Origin: UBA5186 sp040005095
GTDB lineage: Bacteria; Actinomycetota; Thermoleophilia; Gaiellales; Gaiellaceae
DNA length: 64,000 nucleotides
Direction: 5' to 3'
Assembly: GCA_040005095.1 (NCBI GenBank)
Contig: JBDTZN010000004.1
Span: 1 to 64,000, forward strand
The first letter of the stretch is position 1, and the number at the start of each line of letters is the position of its first letter. A model generated the notes under the pieces. It saw only the letters and a list, made by a program, of their open reading frames with translations, was not told the DNA's origin and searched no databases. Below are positions 15,103-23,126 of this stretch, piece after piece. The translations under genes and the position numbers were made by a program.

Positions 15103-16083
15103 ATGGCCAGCGCCCCCACCCTCCCCAAGCGTCTCGTCCTCCTCACAGCGCTCTCCGCGCTGGCGTTCGCCGGCCCGGCAGGAGCCGCCTCGGAACGCGT
15201 CTCGAGCGTGACCCTCAACGTCCCGACGCGCGCGGTGCAGGGGAACTACATCTCGGCGTCGGTCAACGTCTCCCCCGCCGGAACGCGTTGCTCGCTGACC
15301 GTGCAGTACGACAGCGGCGCCAAGCAGCGCGGCCTCGGTACGCACGCCGCGCGCGGCGGCCGCACGTCATGGCGCTGGCTCGTCGCACGCGGAACGAAGC
15401 CGGGCCCGGCGATGGCGATGGTCAGCTGCGGAGCCGCCGGCGGCGCCGTCAAGACGATCATGGTCGTCGGCTCCGTCATCCCCGCGCACATCACCGTCGT
15501 CAAGAAGGGCTATACGCAGCGGGCGATGCCGTACAGCGGCAGCGTCGTCAGCTGGGGCGTCGTCCTCGCGAACGACTCGCCGCAGGACGCGCAGGACGTG
15601 ACCGTCCTCGCCAACTTCGTGATGCCGGACAACCGCCTGATCGGCTCGACGACCACCCACGTTAGCGCGGTCGCCTCCGGCCGTGAGCATGCGCTCGGCG
15701 GAGACCTGAGCTTCTCCGGCGTCCCGCCGATCGCCCGGCTCGAGATCGTCGTCACGATCAACAAGTCCGGTCCCGCCTCGAAGGCGTTCCCCGCCGTCGC
15801 GAACACGCGAGTCGTGATGGATCCGTACGATGCCGGCTTCACTGGCTCCGTCGAGGGCGAGATCCAGAACGACCAGGCGACGCGGACGCTCCAGAGCGTG
15901 GAGCTCTCGTGCGTCATCCTCGACGCCGCCGGCAACGTTCTCGGCGGCGGCACGGGCTTCACCTTCGCCGCTCTGCCTCCGGGAGCGCGCGAGTTCTACA
16001 AGATCTCGAGCGGCCTGCGGGCGATCCCGTTCGCCAACGCCGCGTCGGCCCAGGTCTCGATCGTCCCGACCTACCAGTCCTAA
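15103..16083 (+). CDS. Secreted/periplasmic protein with C-terminal FxLYD-like domain
   Basis: 326 residues from ATG 15103. The signal peptide (LPKRLVLLTALSALAFAG) ends near residue 28. Residues 35-125 look like one beta-sandwich domain with two Cys. Residues about 235-326 carry a pattern like the FxLYD fold: GEIQNDQATRTLQSVELSCVI, DAAGNVLGGG, LPPGAREFYKI. The middle part resembles a similar sandwich (WGVVLANDSPQDAQDVTV). Function unknown. Upstream in-frame codons run into the GNAT start and are not translated in my view. Confidence 0.75.
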   Translation: MASAPTLPKRLVLLTALSALAFAGPAGAASERVSSVTLNVPTRAVQGNYISASVNVSPAGTRCSLTVQYDSGAKQRGLGTHAARGGRTSWRWLVARGTKPGPAMAMVSCGAAGGAVKTIMVVGSVIPAHITVVKKGYTQRAMPYSGSVVSWGVVLANDSPQDAQDVTVLANFVMPDNRLIGSTTTHVSAVASGREHALGGDLSFSGVPPIARLEIVVTINKSGPASKAFPAVANTRVVMDPYDAGFTGSVEGEIQNDQATRTLQSVELSCVILDAAGNVLGGGTGFTFAALPPGAREFYKISSGLRAIPFANAASAQVSIVPTYQS

Positions 16084-16111
16084 AGGAACGCCGGGTCGAT
16101 ACGCTCGGGCG

Positions 16112-16771
16112 GTGGCCGTCCGGGGACTCCTCTTCGATTTCGACGGCCTGATCGTGGACACCGAGACGCCCTCGCTCGCCTCCTGGCAGGAGGCCTACCG
16201 CGAGCACGGTCACGAGCTGCCGTTGGAGGAGTGGATGACGCTGGTCGGAACGATCGGCGCGCCCTTCAAGCCGTACGAGCACCTCGAGGAGCTCGCCGGG
16301 CCGCTCGACCGCGAGGCCGTGCTGCAGCGGCGGCGGGACTACGAGCTCTCGCTGACGGACGTCGAAGACCTCCGACCCGGGATCCTCGAGTACCTCGAGC
16401 AGGCGCAAACGCTCGGCTTGAAGATCGCGATCGTCTCGAGCTCGACGCAGGACTGGATCAACCGGCACCTGGCGCGGCTCGAGCGGGCCGAGCACTTCGA
16501 CGCGATCGTCGCCGCCGACCACGACGTCGCTCGGGCGAAGCCGGCGCCGACGCTCTACCTCGAGGCACTGGACGTCCTCGGCCTCGCGCCCGCCGAGGCG
16601 ATCGCCTTCGAAGACTCGCCCAACGGCATCAAGGCCGCGAAGGCCGCAGGGATCTTCTGCGTCGCCGTCCCGAACAGCGTCACCGCCGCCCTCGGCCTGG
16701 ACGAAGCGGATGTCGTGCTCGACTCGCTCGCGGACCTCCCGCTCGCGAAGTTGATCGAGCGCGCTTCCTAG
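16112..16771 (+). CDS. HAD-superfamily hydrolase (beta-phosphoglucomutase-like)
   Basis: 219 residues from GTG. Motif I is LLFDFDGLIVDTE, with both catalytic Asp near residues 9 and 11. A helical cap follows; motif II is IAIVSSSTQDW, motif III Lys in DVARAKPAPTLYLEAL, and motif IV IAFEDSPNGIKAAKAAG. This is the beta-phosphoglucomutase/phosphatase subclass; the substrate could be a phosphosugar. The stop overlaps the GGDEF gene stop by 4 bases, convergent. Confidence 0.88.
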   Translation: MAVRGLLFDFDGLIVDTETPSLASWQEAYREHGHELPLEEWMTLVGTIGAPFKPYEHLEELAGPLDREAVLQRRRDYELSLTDVEDLRPGILEYLEQAQTLGLKIAIVSSSTQDWINRHLARLERAEHFDAIVAADHDVARAKPAPTLYLEALDVLGLAPAEAIAFEDSPNGIKAAKAAGIFCVAVPNSVTAALGLDEADVVLDSLADLPLAKLIERAS

Positions 16772-17613
16772 GGCATCAGGTCGCGCACGGAGCGCCTGCC
16801 CGAGCCGCCCACGGCCGTGAGCGTTCCGCGCCGCGCCGATCCTGCGACGAGCTTGCGCGCGTACAGCCGCTCGTCGGCGGCGCGGTAAAGCGAGAGCGCG
16901 TTTTCCCCGTCCTGCGGGAAGGACGCCCAGCCGAATGTGACCTGAAAGTCGCCGTTGCGGGCAACCCGCTCGAGCTGGAGCGCCAGGTCGCTCGCGTCCT
17001 TGCCTACGCGACGGGTCGTCAGCACGGCGAACTCGGCGCCGCCGATCCGCGCGATGTCGTCGTCCGGCTCGAGCGACCGGGAGAGCAGGTCGCTGAGGGC
17101 GCGCAGCGACTCGTCGGGGCCGATCTGCGAACCCGAATCGTCGAGCGCGTCGATGTCCCCCACCAGCAGCGTGAACGGGCGCGCCGCGTTCAGCCGGCGG
17201 TCGACCGCAATCTCAAACGCGCGGGTGTTCGGCAGGCCGGTGACGGCGTCGCGCTCGGCCAGGACGCTGAGCTCGGCCACCATCCGGCGGTGCGTCTCGG
17301 CGAACCAGCCGATCAGCCAGCCGATTGCAACGAATGTGACCGCGCGGATCACAGTCGGCAGTGTCGGGACCGAAGACGATGGAACGTGGGAGTTCAGGAG
17401 TACGCCGGCCGCGTAGAGGCCCGCAGAGAGAAAGCCTGCCCCGACGCCAACGCGGCGTCCGCCGGCGAGCGCAGCGAGGGCGATCGCGAAGTAGAAGAAG
17501 TGGCCGAGGCCGAGCGCCGGACGCTCGTACAGCGTGAAGACCACAAAGACGATGGCGAACACCGCTACAGAGGCGAACGCGAAGAAGCGACGAGACGGGG
17601 TCGCGGTGAGCAT
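16768..17613 (-). CDS. Membrane GGDEF-domain protein with degenerate active site
   Basis: 281 residues. Four to five N-terminal transmembrane helices (about residues 12-112), a short linker (RMVAELSVLAERDAVTGLPN), and a GGDEF fold (about 120-270). The active-site loop is RIGGAEF instead of GGDEF/GGEEF, so the acidic third residue needed for catalysis is Ala; upstream, the metal Asp in LLVGDIDALDD is present. I therefore expect no diguanylate cyclase activity, but possibly GTP or c-di-GMP sensing. No EAL domain; no I-site RxxD is obvious. Confidence 0.85.
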   Translation of the reverse strand: MLTATPSRRFFAFASVAVFAIVFVVFTLYERPALGLGHFFYFAIALAALAGGRRVGVGAGFLSAGLYAAGVLLNSHVPSSSVPTLPTVIRAVTFVAIGWLIGWFAETHRRMVAELSVLAERDAVTGLPNTRAFEIAVDRRLNAARPFTLLVGDIDALDDSGSQIGPDESLRALSDLLSRSLEPDDDIARIGGAEFAVLTTRRVGKDASDLALQLERVARNGDFQVTFGWASFPQDGENALSLYRAADERLYARKLVAGSARRGTLTAVGGSGRRSVRDLMP

Positions 17614-17670
17614 CTCCCAGGAAGGATCGAGCGTTTCGAAGCGCTAGCCGTCCCTCGATCGAGGGATTCC

Positions 17671-18048
17671 CTACTCGGTCTCGCGGTGCGCGGCCTCGAC
17701 GAGCTTGGCCGGCGCGACCTCCACGTAAGCGTCCTCGACGACCCCGGCGAGCTCGTTCCAGTCGAGCTCCCGGTCGAGGCGGACGCCGAGCCAGCCGCGG
17801 TGGCCCACGTAGGGCGGGACGAAGAACCGCTCGGGGTCCGCCTCGACGAGCATCCGCTGCACGCCTTCACCGGCTGCACACCAGATGGCGAAGCGCCCGT
17901 CGCCGTGGTGGTTCGTCAGCACCATGAGGAAGCAGCGCTTCTCGCGGACGAAGAAGCTCGGCGCGCCGTGCGACAGGCGCTCGCTCGTCTCGGGGAGCCC
18001 GAGGCCGATCTCGCGAAGCTTCTCGAGCGTTCGCTCCCGATCGGGCAA
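17671..18048 (-). CDS. MmcQ/YjbR-like DNA-binding fold protein
   Basis: 125 residues. The YjbR-like pattern is LPETSERLSHGAPSFFVREK near the start and GWLGVRLDRELDWNELAGVVEDAY at the end. The family has a double-wing fold and is only loosely annotated as DNA-binding. The frame is open far upstream over the sulfite-oxidase gene; I place the start at TTG 18048, which begins 2 bases after that gene's TAG. Likely co-transcribed with it. Confidence 0.75.
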   Translation of the reverse strand: MPDRERTLEKLREIGLGLPETSERLSHGAPSFFVREKRCFLMVLTNHHGDGRFAIWCAAGEGVQRMLVEADPERFFVPPYVGHRGWLGVRLDRELDWNELAGVVEDAYVEVAPAKLVEAAHRETE

Positions 18049-18050
18049 AG

Positions 18051-19121
18051 CTACGAGACCGTGACGCGCACGCGCTGGACGGCGTTGTTGCAGAAGCCGT
18101 CGTAGTTCCATTCCGGGCTCAACGGCTGCGTGTTCCCGGCCGCGTCGGTCGCCCTGCACAGGAGCTCGTGCTCGCCCGGCTCGGCGTTCCAGTCGAAGCT
18201 CCACCCGCGCCAGGCGAACTCCGACGGCGCGTCGCCGAGGGTCGCATCGGCCCACGTTCGCCCGCCGTCGCTGCTCACCTCGACGCGCTGGACCTCGCCC
18301 CAGCCCGACCACGCGCGTCCCTCCAGCCGGCACGGGCCGGCGCCGAGGAGCCGCGCGCGCGACAGGAACTCGGGGATCCCGGGCGGCACCATGAGCGACC
18401 GTGGGAGGATCCTCGTCACCGGTTCGCCCTGCTCCTCCTCCGACTCACGCAGGTGGTAGGCGACGTCCTGCTGCCAGCCGCGGAAGGGCTCGTCGACGAC
18501 GGTGATCGAGCTAAGCCACTTCACGTGCGTCATTCCGTACCACCCCGGCACGACGAGCCGCAGCGGAAAGCCGTGCTGCGGCGGGAGAGGCACCCCATTG
18601 ATCTCGTACGCGAGGAGCAGGTCGTCGCCTAGAGCGTCCGCGACCGGGAGGCTGCGCTCGTATGCGTGCTCGACCTCGCCCTGGACGCCGCGGTCGAGCC
18701 CGGTGAAGACGACCTCGACCGCTTCCGGGACGAGCCCGACCTCTTCGAGGAGCGGCGCCAGCGGCGTGCCTGTCCACTCGGCGGTGCCGACCGCCTCCAT
18801 CAGCCAGGGCTGGCTCAGCGCGCGCGGGGCGAGCAGCGCGCGGCCGTTGCCCGCGCACTCCAGCGTGACCGCGACGGTCCTGGCAGGCCGCGCCTTGAGC
18901 TCGTCCAGGCCGAGCTCGAGCGGCGTCGTGACGCGGCCGCCGATCTCGAGCCGCCACTCCGTCTCGTCCACAAAGGGGATGTCGAAGTGGATCAGGAGGT
19001 AATGCAGGCCCACGGGCGTGATCTCCCGGCGCAGCGCCTCGAGCGGGAGAGCGTGGTTGCGGGCCGCGAGCTGGAGCTCCTCGACGGTGATGTCCGTGCT
19101 GGCTGCGGTCGTCTCCGACAC
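18051..19121 (-). CDS. Sulfite oxidase-like molybdopterin oxidoreductase
   Basis: 356 residues with the Mo-pterin domain (about 25-240) and the C-terminal Mo-co dimerisation domain (about 245-356). The Mo-ligating Cys is in VTLECAGNGRALL near residue 92. Conserved segments include GVPLPPQHGFPLRLVVPGWYG and HVKWLSSITVVDEPF. No heme domain and no Tat signal, so it is soluble and cytoplasmic, unlike periplasmic SorA or MsrP. The electron acceptor and substrate (sulfite or another S/N-oxide) are not shown. A YjbR-like gene follows immediately. Confidence 0.9.
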   Translation of the reverse strand: MSETTAASTDITVEELQLAARNHALPLEALRREITPVGLHYLLIHFDIPFVDETEWRLEIGGRVTTPLELGLDELKARPARTVAVTLECAGNGRALLAPRALSQPWLMEAVGTAEWTGTPLAPLLEEVGLVPEAVEVVFTGLDRGVQGEVEHAYERSLPVADALGDDLLLAYEINGVPLPPQHGFPLRLVVPGWYGMTHVKWLSSITVVDEPFRGWQQDVAYHLRESEEEQGEPVTRILPRSLMVPPGIPEFLSRARLLGAGPCRLEGRAWSGWGEVQRVEVSSDGGRTWADATLGDAPSEFAWRGWSFDWNAEPGEHELLCRATDAAGNTQPLSPEWNYDGFCNNAVQRVRVTVS

Positions 19122-19187
19122 TTCGCGTCGAGGCTGAAGGCTGGCGCCCGTCGTGTCAAGCTAGACTGAAGGGCAGAAGGAGGGTCC

Positions 19188-19343
19188 ATGCCCTGGTGGA
19201 TTTCCCCGCTGGCGTTTTACCTCGTTGCGCTGCTCGCCTTCCGCCGGCTCGGCGGCCTCGGAGCCGCGGCGGAGACGTTCCGCCATTGGGGGCGCGTCAG
19301 CTCCGCGGTGACGCCGACTCGCGGCTCGAGCAGCCAGTCCTAA
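19188..19343 (+). CDS. 51-residue single-pass membrane protein
   Basis: MPWWISPLAFYLVALLAF is a membrane segment followed by a basic/Ser-rich tail ending in GSSSQS. A strong Shine-Dalgarno (GAAGGAGG, 19176-19184) precedes the ATG by 4 bases, the best evidence that it is real. A TAGACT-like -10 element lies at 19162-19167. It overlaps the GAF gene stop (convergent) by 4 bases. No family recognised. Confidence 0.6.
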   Translation: MPWWISPLAFYLVALLAFRRLGGLGAAAETFRHWGRVSSAVTPTRGSSSQS

Positions 19344-19846
19344 GCCCGAAGCCCGGCTTCGAGGATCAGCGCAAGGCTCATCGCCTCCGCGCAATGGCGT
19401 ACCAGCAGATCGATGCGCTCGTAGTCCCGTCGCGAAAAAGTGCGCGCCTCGTCGAAGCCGAGATTGAGCGCTCCGAGCAGCTCGCCTGACTCGTCGAGCA
19501 GTGGGATCGTCGCGCAGGAGTGATCCTCTGAGCGGATCCGGACCAAGCCGGGGTTGTTACACGCCAGCTGCTCGTTGTTCTCGATGAAGAGCGGCTGGCG
19601 CGTCCGGATCGACTCGGCGAGCGGGTACGGCGCTTCCAGCGCCAGGGTGAAGCGAACGGGATGCCTGGCGTACGGCGTCACGCGCGCGATCTCGAGCAGC
19701 CCGAGCTCAGGGTCGAGAGTGGCGATGAAGCCGGCGTCGGCGCCGAGGGCGCTGAGGCTGTCGGCGACCATCGTCGCCGCGACGTCTGCGGGCATCCGCG
19801 CAGCGTCCCGTACGACGGGCTGTGGAGAACCTAGGACTGTCTGCAC
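19340..19846 (-). CDS. GAF-domain protein
   Basis: 168 residues, essentially one GAF sensor domain: GADAGFIATLDPELGLLEIA, PYPLAESIRTRQPLFIENNE, ATIPLLDESGELLGALNLGF, then ERIDLLVRHCAEAMSLAL. No effector domain follows. It lies 19 bases downstream of an ECF sigma gene on the same strand, so it is probably co-transcribed and may sense a small molecule or light/redox cofactor for that circuit. Ligand unknown. Confidence 0.85.
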   Translation of the reverse strand: MQTVLGSPQPVVRDAARMPADVAATMVADSLSALGADAGFIATLDPELGLLEIARVTPYARHPVRFTLALEAPYPLAESIRTRQPLFIENNEQLACNNPGLVRIRSEDHSCATIPLLDESGELLGALNLGFDEARTFSRRDYERIDLLVRHCAEAMSLALILEAGLRA

Positions 19847-19865
19847 GATCGACTCCTTGTTGAGT

Positions 19866-20450
19866 TCATTCCAGGGCGGGCGCGGATTGCTGGGCCGGGA
19901 GGAGTTCTCTGAGGGAGCGAAGGGCCTCGAAGACGCGGCTCTTCGCGGTGCCGAGGGGAATCTCCAGAGTACGCGCGATCTCGACCTGTGTCAGTCCTCC
20001 GTAGTAGGCGAGCTCGACGACTCTGCGCTGCGTCGCGGTGAGCTGCTCGAGAGCGCTCTGGACGTCGCGCCGATCCTCCCGGAGAACGACGAGCTCTTCC
20101 GTCGTGTACGCATCGGCAGCCCACGACTCTGCCTGCTCCGGCGCCGTCTCTCGGCGCACCTCGCGCCGGGCGATGTCGACGGCGCGCCGGTGAGCGAGCA
20201 CGCAGATCCACGTGGAGAGCTTGGCTCGCGCCGGATCCCATTTGGCCCCACCTCGCCAGAGATCGAGAAATGTCTCCTGCACGGCGTCTTCGGCGAGACT
20301 TCGGTCGGCCAGAGCGCGCAGCGCCATCGCGTAGGCGGCACGGTGGTAGCGCGCGTGCAATTCCGCAACCGCCGTCTCGTCGCCGTCCGCCATTCTCGCG
20401 ATCAAATCCTCGTCGCTGGTCGCGTTGGTTGCTGTCGTGAAATTGGCCAT
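19866..20450 (-). CDS. ECF-type RNA polymerase sigma factor
   Basis: 194 residues. Sigma2 region: YHRAAYAMALRALADRSLAEDAVQETFLDLWRG; sigma4 region: LEQLTATQRRVVELAYYGG, then LTQVEIARTLEIPLGTAKSRV (helix-turn-helix). It resembles SigK-type/ECF19-like factors. Divergent from a second ECF sigma gene, with 81 bases between them. The adjacent GAF gene is in the same operon; no anti-sigma gene lies next to it on this strand. Confidence 0.92.
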   Translation of the reverse strand: MANFTTATNATSDEDLIARMADGDETAVAELHARYHRAAYAMALRALADRSLAEDAVQETFLDLWRGGAKWDPARAKLSTWICVLAHRRAVDIARREVRRETAPEQAESWAADAYTTEELVVLREDRRDVQSALEQLTATQRRVVELAYYGGLTQVEIARTLEIPLGTAKSRVFEALRSLRELLPAQQSAPALE

Positions 20451-20531
20451 CTAGAGTGACTGATACGTCTCGGGGTTGACCGTTACAGATATTTGGAAAA
20501 TTGTTGGACACTGGTTCTTCTTGACGACGCA
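20451..20531. promoter_or_regulatory. Divergent promoter region between two ECF sigma genes
   Basis: An 81-base region clearly richer in A/T than its surroundings (for example around CAGATATTTGGAAAATTG). On the plus strand TTGACC (20475) could be a -35 element, with AATTGT 17 bases on as a -10. The minus-strand promoter is not clear. One or both promoters may be used by the sigma factors themselves. Confidence 0.45.
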
Positions 20532-21194
20532 ATGAGTCGGCCAATGAGTTCGAGCGACGTCGAAGCGTCGGCCGACAGCGCGCTGCTCGAACGGCTGCGG
20601 GCAGGCAGCGAGGACGCATTCGGGGAGATCGTCGACAGCTACGGGCCGGCGATGCTTCGGGTCGCCACGCTGTACGTGCGCGACCGGTCGCTCGCGCAGG
20701 AGATCGTCCAGGACGCCTGGGTGAACGTCCTTGGCGGGCTCGATGGATTCGAGGGGCGCTCCTCGCTGAAGACCTGGATCTTCGTGATTCTCGGCAACTG
20801 CGCGCGGCGGCGCGCCGAGCGGGAGCAGCGAACGATCCCCTTTGCCGATCCGCACGAATCATCGCTCGATGCCTCCGTCGACCCCGACCAGTTCTTCGCT
20901 GCCACCCACCCGCGCTGGCCGGGCGCCTGGTCCAGCGTCGTGGAGGACTGGCGCACCCTCCCGGAGGATCGTCTCGCCTCCGCCGAGGCGACGGATGCGT
21001 TTCGGGCCGCGATCGCGAAGCTTCCGGCCCGCTATGCCGTGGTGATCACGCTACGCGACATCGAGGGCTGGTCGGCCGACGAAGTCACCACGCTCCTCGA
21101 CGTCAGCCCCGAGAACCAGCGAGTGCTGCTCCATCGCGCCCGGGCGCGCGTTCGCATGAGTCTCGTCGACTACTTTGGGAGCGAGGCCGAATGA
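20532..21194 (+). CDS. ECF-type RNA polymerase sigma factor with partner anti-sigma gene
   Basis: 220 residues. Sigma2: YGPAMLRVATLYVRDRSLAQEIVQDAWVN; sigma4: LPARYAVVITLRDIEGWSADEV plus a helix-turn-helix (LLDVSPENQRVLLHRARARVR). A 60-residue linker rich in acidic and aromatic residues separates them. The stop overlaps the start of a zinc-finger anti-sigma gene (ATGA), the usual layout for regulated ECF factors. ATG 20532 chosen; ATG 20544 is also possible. Confidence 0.93.
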   Translation: MSRPMSSSDVEASADSALLERLRAGSEDAFGEIVDSYGPAMLRVATLYVRDRSLAQEIVQDAWVNVLGGLDGFEGRSSLKTWIFVILGNCARRRAEREQRTIPFADPHESSLDASVDPDQFFAATHPRWPGAWSSVVEDWRTLPEDRLASAEATDAFRAAIAKLPARYAVVITLRDIEGWSADEVTTLLDVSPENQRVLLHRARARVRMSLVDYFGSEAE

Positions 21195-21445
21195 TCCAAT
21201 CCGAGCCGCTCAGCTGCAGGGAGATCGTCGAGCTCGTCACCGACTACCTCGAGGGGTCGATGCCGCCCGGGCGCAGGCTCGGGTTCGAGGAGCACATCGC
21301 GATCTGTCCGCCCTGCCGCAACTACTTCGACCAGTTCCGTCACACCGTCGAGCTCGGAAAGAAGATCGAGGAGGAGCAGCTGCCGCCCGACGTGCGCGAG
21401 GCGCTCGTCAACGTCTTCCGCGACTGGCAGAAGGACGCCCGGTGA
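21191..21445 (+). CDS. Zinc-finger anti-sigma factor (soluble, ZAS-type)
   Basis: 84 residues with the H-x3-C-x2-C motif (FEEHIAICPPCRNYFDQF), near residues 34-41, typical of anti-sigma domains that occlude ECF factors. No transmembrane segment, so a cytoplasmic, redox- or zinc-responsive regulator is likely. A helical tail follows. Overlaps both neighbours by 4 bases, so the sigma, anti-sigma and next gene are one operon. Confidence 0.9.
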   Translation: MIQSEPLSCREIVELVTDYLEGSMPPGRRLGFEEHIAICPPCRNYFDQFRHTVELGKKIEEEQLPPDVREALVNVFRDWQKDAR

Positions 21446-22053
21446 TCGCCTACAAGTTCCTCCGCACCGGGGCTGTCGGCCGCTTCAGCCAGTTTCGCTG
21501 GCCCACGCCCGTCGGCGAAGACCCGGGCGCTTGGGTCGCGGCCGAAGGCGATCTGGAGAACTGCAGGAACGGAATCCACGCCTGTCGGGTCTCCGACCTG
21601 CTGGGCTGGATCGACGACGAGCTCTGGGAGATCGAGCTCGACGGGCCGGTCCAGGAGCTCCCGTCGCTCGTCGTTGCACCGCGCGGCCGCCTGACCCGGC
21701 GAATCGACGCGTGGAACGACGCGCTCGCAATCGAGTTCGCGAGCGTCTGCTCGCAGCGGACGCGAGTCGACGAGCCGGCCGCGGTCGGGGCCCAGGCGAC
21801 GGCGTTCGCAGCCGATGCCGTCGCCCTCGTCGAGGGCCGACGCCCCGAGATGTGGGAGGAAGTACCGGGCTTGCCGCCCCAGAGCCCCTCGGCGACCGCA
21901 GCGAATCTGGGCTTCGTCGTCGCTCACGCCGCGGGAAGCGCAGCCGCCGAGCGGAGCGGCGACCCGGCGGCGTATCAGGCCGCCGTCGACGATGAGCGCG
22001 CCTGGCAGCTCGACTGGCTCACAGGTCGGCTCGGCCTCGACCCGTCCGCTTGA
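21442..22053 (+). CDS. Hypothetical protein of the sigma/anti-sigma operon
   Basis: 203 residues from GTG, overlapping the anti-sigma stop (GTGA). N-terminus MIAYKFLRTGAVGRFSQF and the segment EGDLENCRNGIHACRVSDLL (conserved Cys-x5-His-x-Cys look) resemble proteins annotated as DUF7666-like; the family has no known role. The C-terminal half is Ala-rich helical. Co-translation with an anti-sigma gene suggests it is a target or modulator of the circuit. It overlaps tag convergently by 35 bases. Confidence 0.7.
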   Translation: MIAYKFLRTGAVGRFSQFRWPTPVGEDPGAWVAAEGDLENCRNGIHACRVSDLLGWIDDELWEIELDGPVQELPSLVVAPRGRLTRRIDAWNDALAIEFASVCSQRTRVDEPAAVGAQATAFAADAVALVEGRRPEMWEEVPGLPPQSPSATAANLGFVVAHAAGSAAAERSGDPAAYQAAVDDERAWQLDWLTGRLGLDPSA

Positions 22054-22597
22054 AGCAACCCAAGGTGTGATCGTCGACGAGCCCTGCGGCCTGCATGAGC
22101 GCGTAGCAGACCGTCGGCCCGACGAAGCGGAAGCCGCGCCGCTTCAGGTCTTTGCTCAGCGCGCGTGATTCCGCGGTTTCCGCCGGGACCTCGGCTGACG
22201 TGCCCCAGTTTCCGACGAGCGGCGCGCCGTCGACGAAGCCCCACAGGTACGCGTCAAGGCTCCCAAGCTCCTCCTGCACCTCCAGGACGCGCGCGGCGTT
22301 GCTGACGGCCGACTCGATCTTGAGCCGGTTGCGGACAATGCCCGCATTTCCCATGAGCCGCTCGACGTCGCGCCGCTTGAAGCTTGCGACCGTCGCCGGA
22401 TCGAAGCCCGCGAACGCGGCCCGGTAGGCCTCACGCTTGCGCAGAATCGTGATCCAGGCGAGGCCGGCCTGAGCGCCTTCGAGGGTCAGGAGCTCGAACA
22501 GCTCCCTGTCGTCGTGCGTCGGCACCCCCCACTCCTCGTCGTGGTAGGCGACGTAGAGCGGATTGTCCTCGGGCACCCAGTCGCAGCGCGCGGTCAC
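22019..22597 (-). CDS. tag: DNA-3-methyladenine glycosylase I
   Basis: 192 residues from GTG. Removes N3-methyladenine from alkylated DNA. Zinc ligands: Cys in CDWVPEDNPLYVAYHDEEWG at the start, the His in the same segment, and the C-terminal HTLGCF pair (H-x3-C). The FELLTLEGAQAGLAWITILRK segment is also diagnostic. Its GTG overlaps the stop of the 119-residue membrane-anchored gene upstream (GTGA), suggesting co-translation. Confidence 0.92.
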   Translation of the reverse strand: MTARCDWVPEDNPLYVAYHDEEWGVPTHDDRELFELLTLEGAQAGLAWITILRKREAYRAAFAGFDPATVASFKRRDVERLMGNAGIVRNRLKIESAVSNAARVLEVQEELGSLDAYLWGFVDGAPLVGNWGTSAEVPAETAESRALSKDLKRRGFRFVGPTVCYALMQAAGLVDDHTLGCFKRTGRGRADL

Positions 22598-22953
22598 GCC
22601 TCGCGCAGGCAGCCTCGGACGACCTTGCTGTCGCGGATCGCTCCGTACCCGATCACGTTGTCGTACACCGTGTCCTCGCCCGCGACGGTTGCGTTCCCGG
22701 CGTCGTCCGCGCTGGGCGCGAACGGAAGCTCGCCGACCGGCTCTGCAGCGGGGCCGAGCTCGAGGCCCGGGAGTCCGGTCTCCGCACTGCCGCCGTGCCA
22801 CCTCACGTCGAAGCCCGCGTGCAGGAGACACGCGCGGGTCGCCTCGCGATCGTAGACCGGCGTCGAGGCGCCGCCGCCGCTCAGCGTGACGAGGCCCCAC
22901 GCCCCGAGCGCGACCACGACGGCGATCCCGACGAGGACGTAGCGCGTCCTCAC
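22594..22953 (-). CDS. Membrane-anchored small hypothetical protein
   Basis: 119 residues starting at GTG. One N-terminal anchor (YVLVGIAVVVALGAWGLVTL), then an extracytoplasmic part with two Cys (ATRACLLHAGFDV and VVRGCLREA) that could form a disulfide. Resembles short secreted proteins of actinobacteria without assigned function. Part of a chain of overlapping starts with tag downstream. Confidence 0.7.
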   Translation of the reverse strand: MRTRYVLVGIAVVVALGAWGLVTLSGGGASTPVYDREATRACLLHAGFDVRWHGGSAETGLPGLELGPAAEPVGELPFAPSADDAGNATVAGEDTVYDNVIGYGAIRDSKVVRGCLREA

Positions 22954-22984
22954 GCGACCTCCGCTTCGCTCAGGTGCTCTTCCA

Positions 22985-23098
22985 TCACTCGCTGCTCGAG
23001 CGCGCCCAGAGGTTGAGCCGCTCGTAGCGTTCCTCGGAGGCGACGTACATCGCGCGGTACGTTCGCAGATCGCCGCAGCGGCAGACTCGGCTATGCAC
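22985..23098 (-). CDS. Possible 37-residue Cys-containing peptide gene
   Basis: GTG start with the product beginning MHSRVCRCGDLRTYRAMY and ending LNLWARSSSE. A CxC motif suggests metal binding. Its TGA overlaps the ATG of an 11-codon frame (22950-22985: MEEHLSEAEVA), which overlaps the start of the 119-residue gene in turn. No Shine-Dalgarno is seen, so the call rests on frame organisation alone. Confidence 0.35.
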   Translation of the reverse strand: MHSRVCRCGDLRTYRAMYVASEERYERLNLWARSSSE

Positions 23099-23126
23099 TG
23101 CGCCGCCGCAGGACTACGCTCCGACT

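Noticed and set aside
14104..15345. Long minus-strand frame over the GNAT and secreted-protein genes
   Set aside because: Arg/Ala/Gly-rich product, overlaps two credible genes in other frames; no conserved motif.
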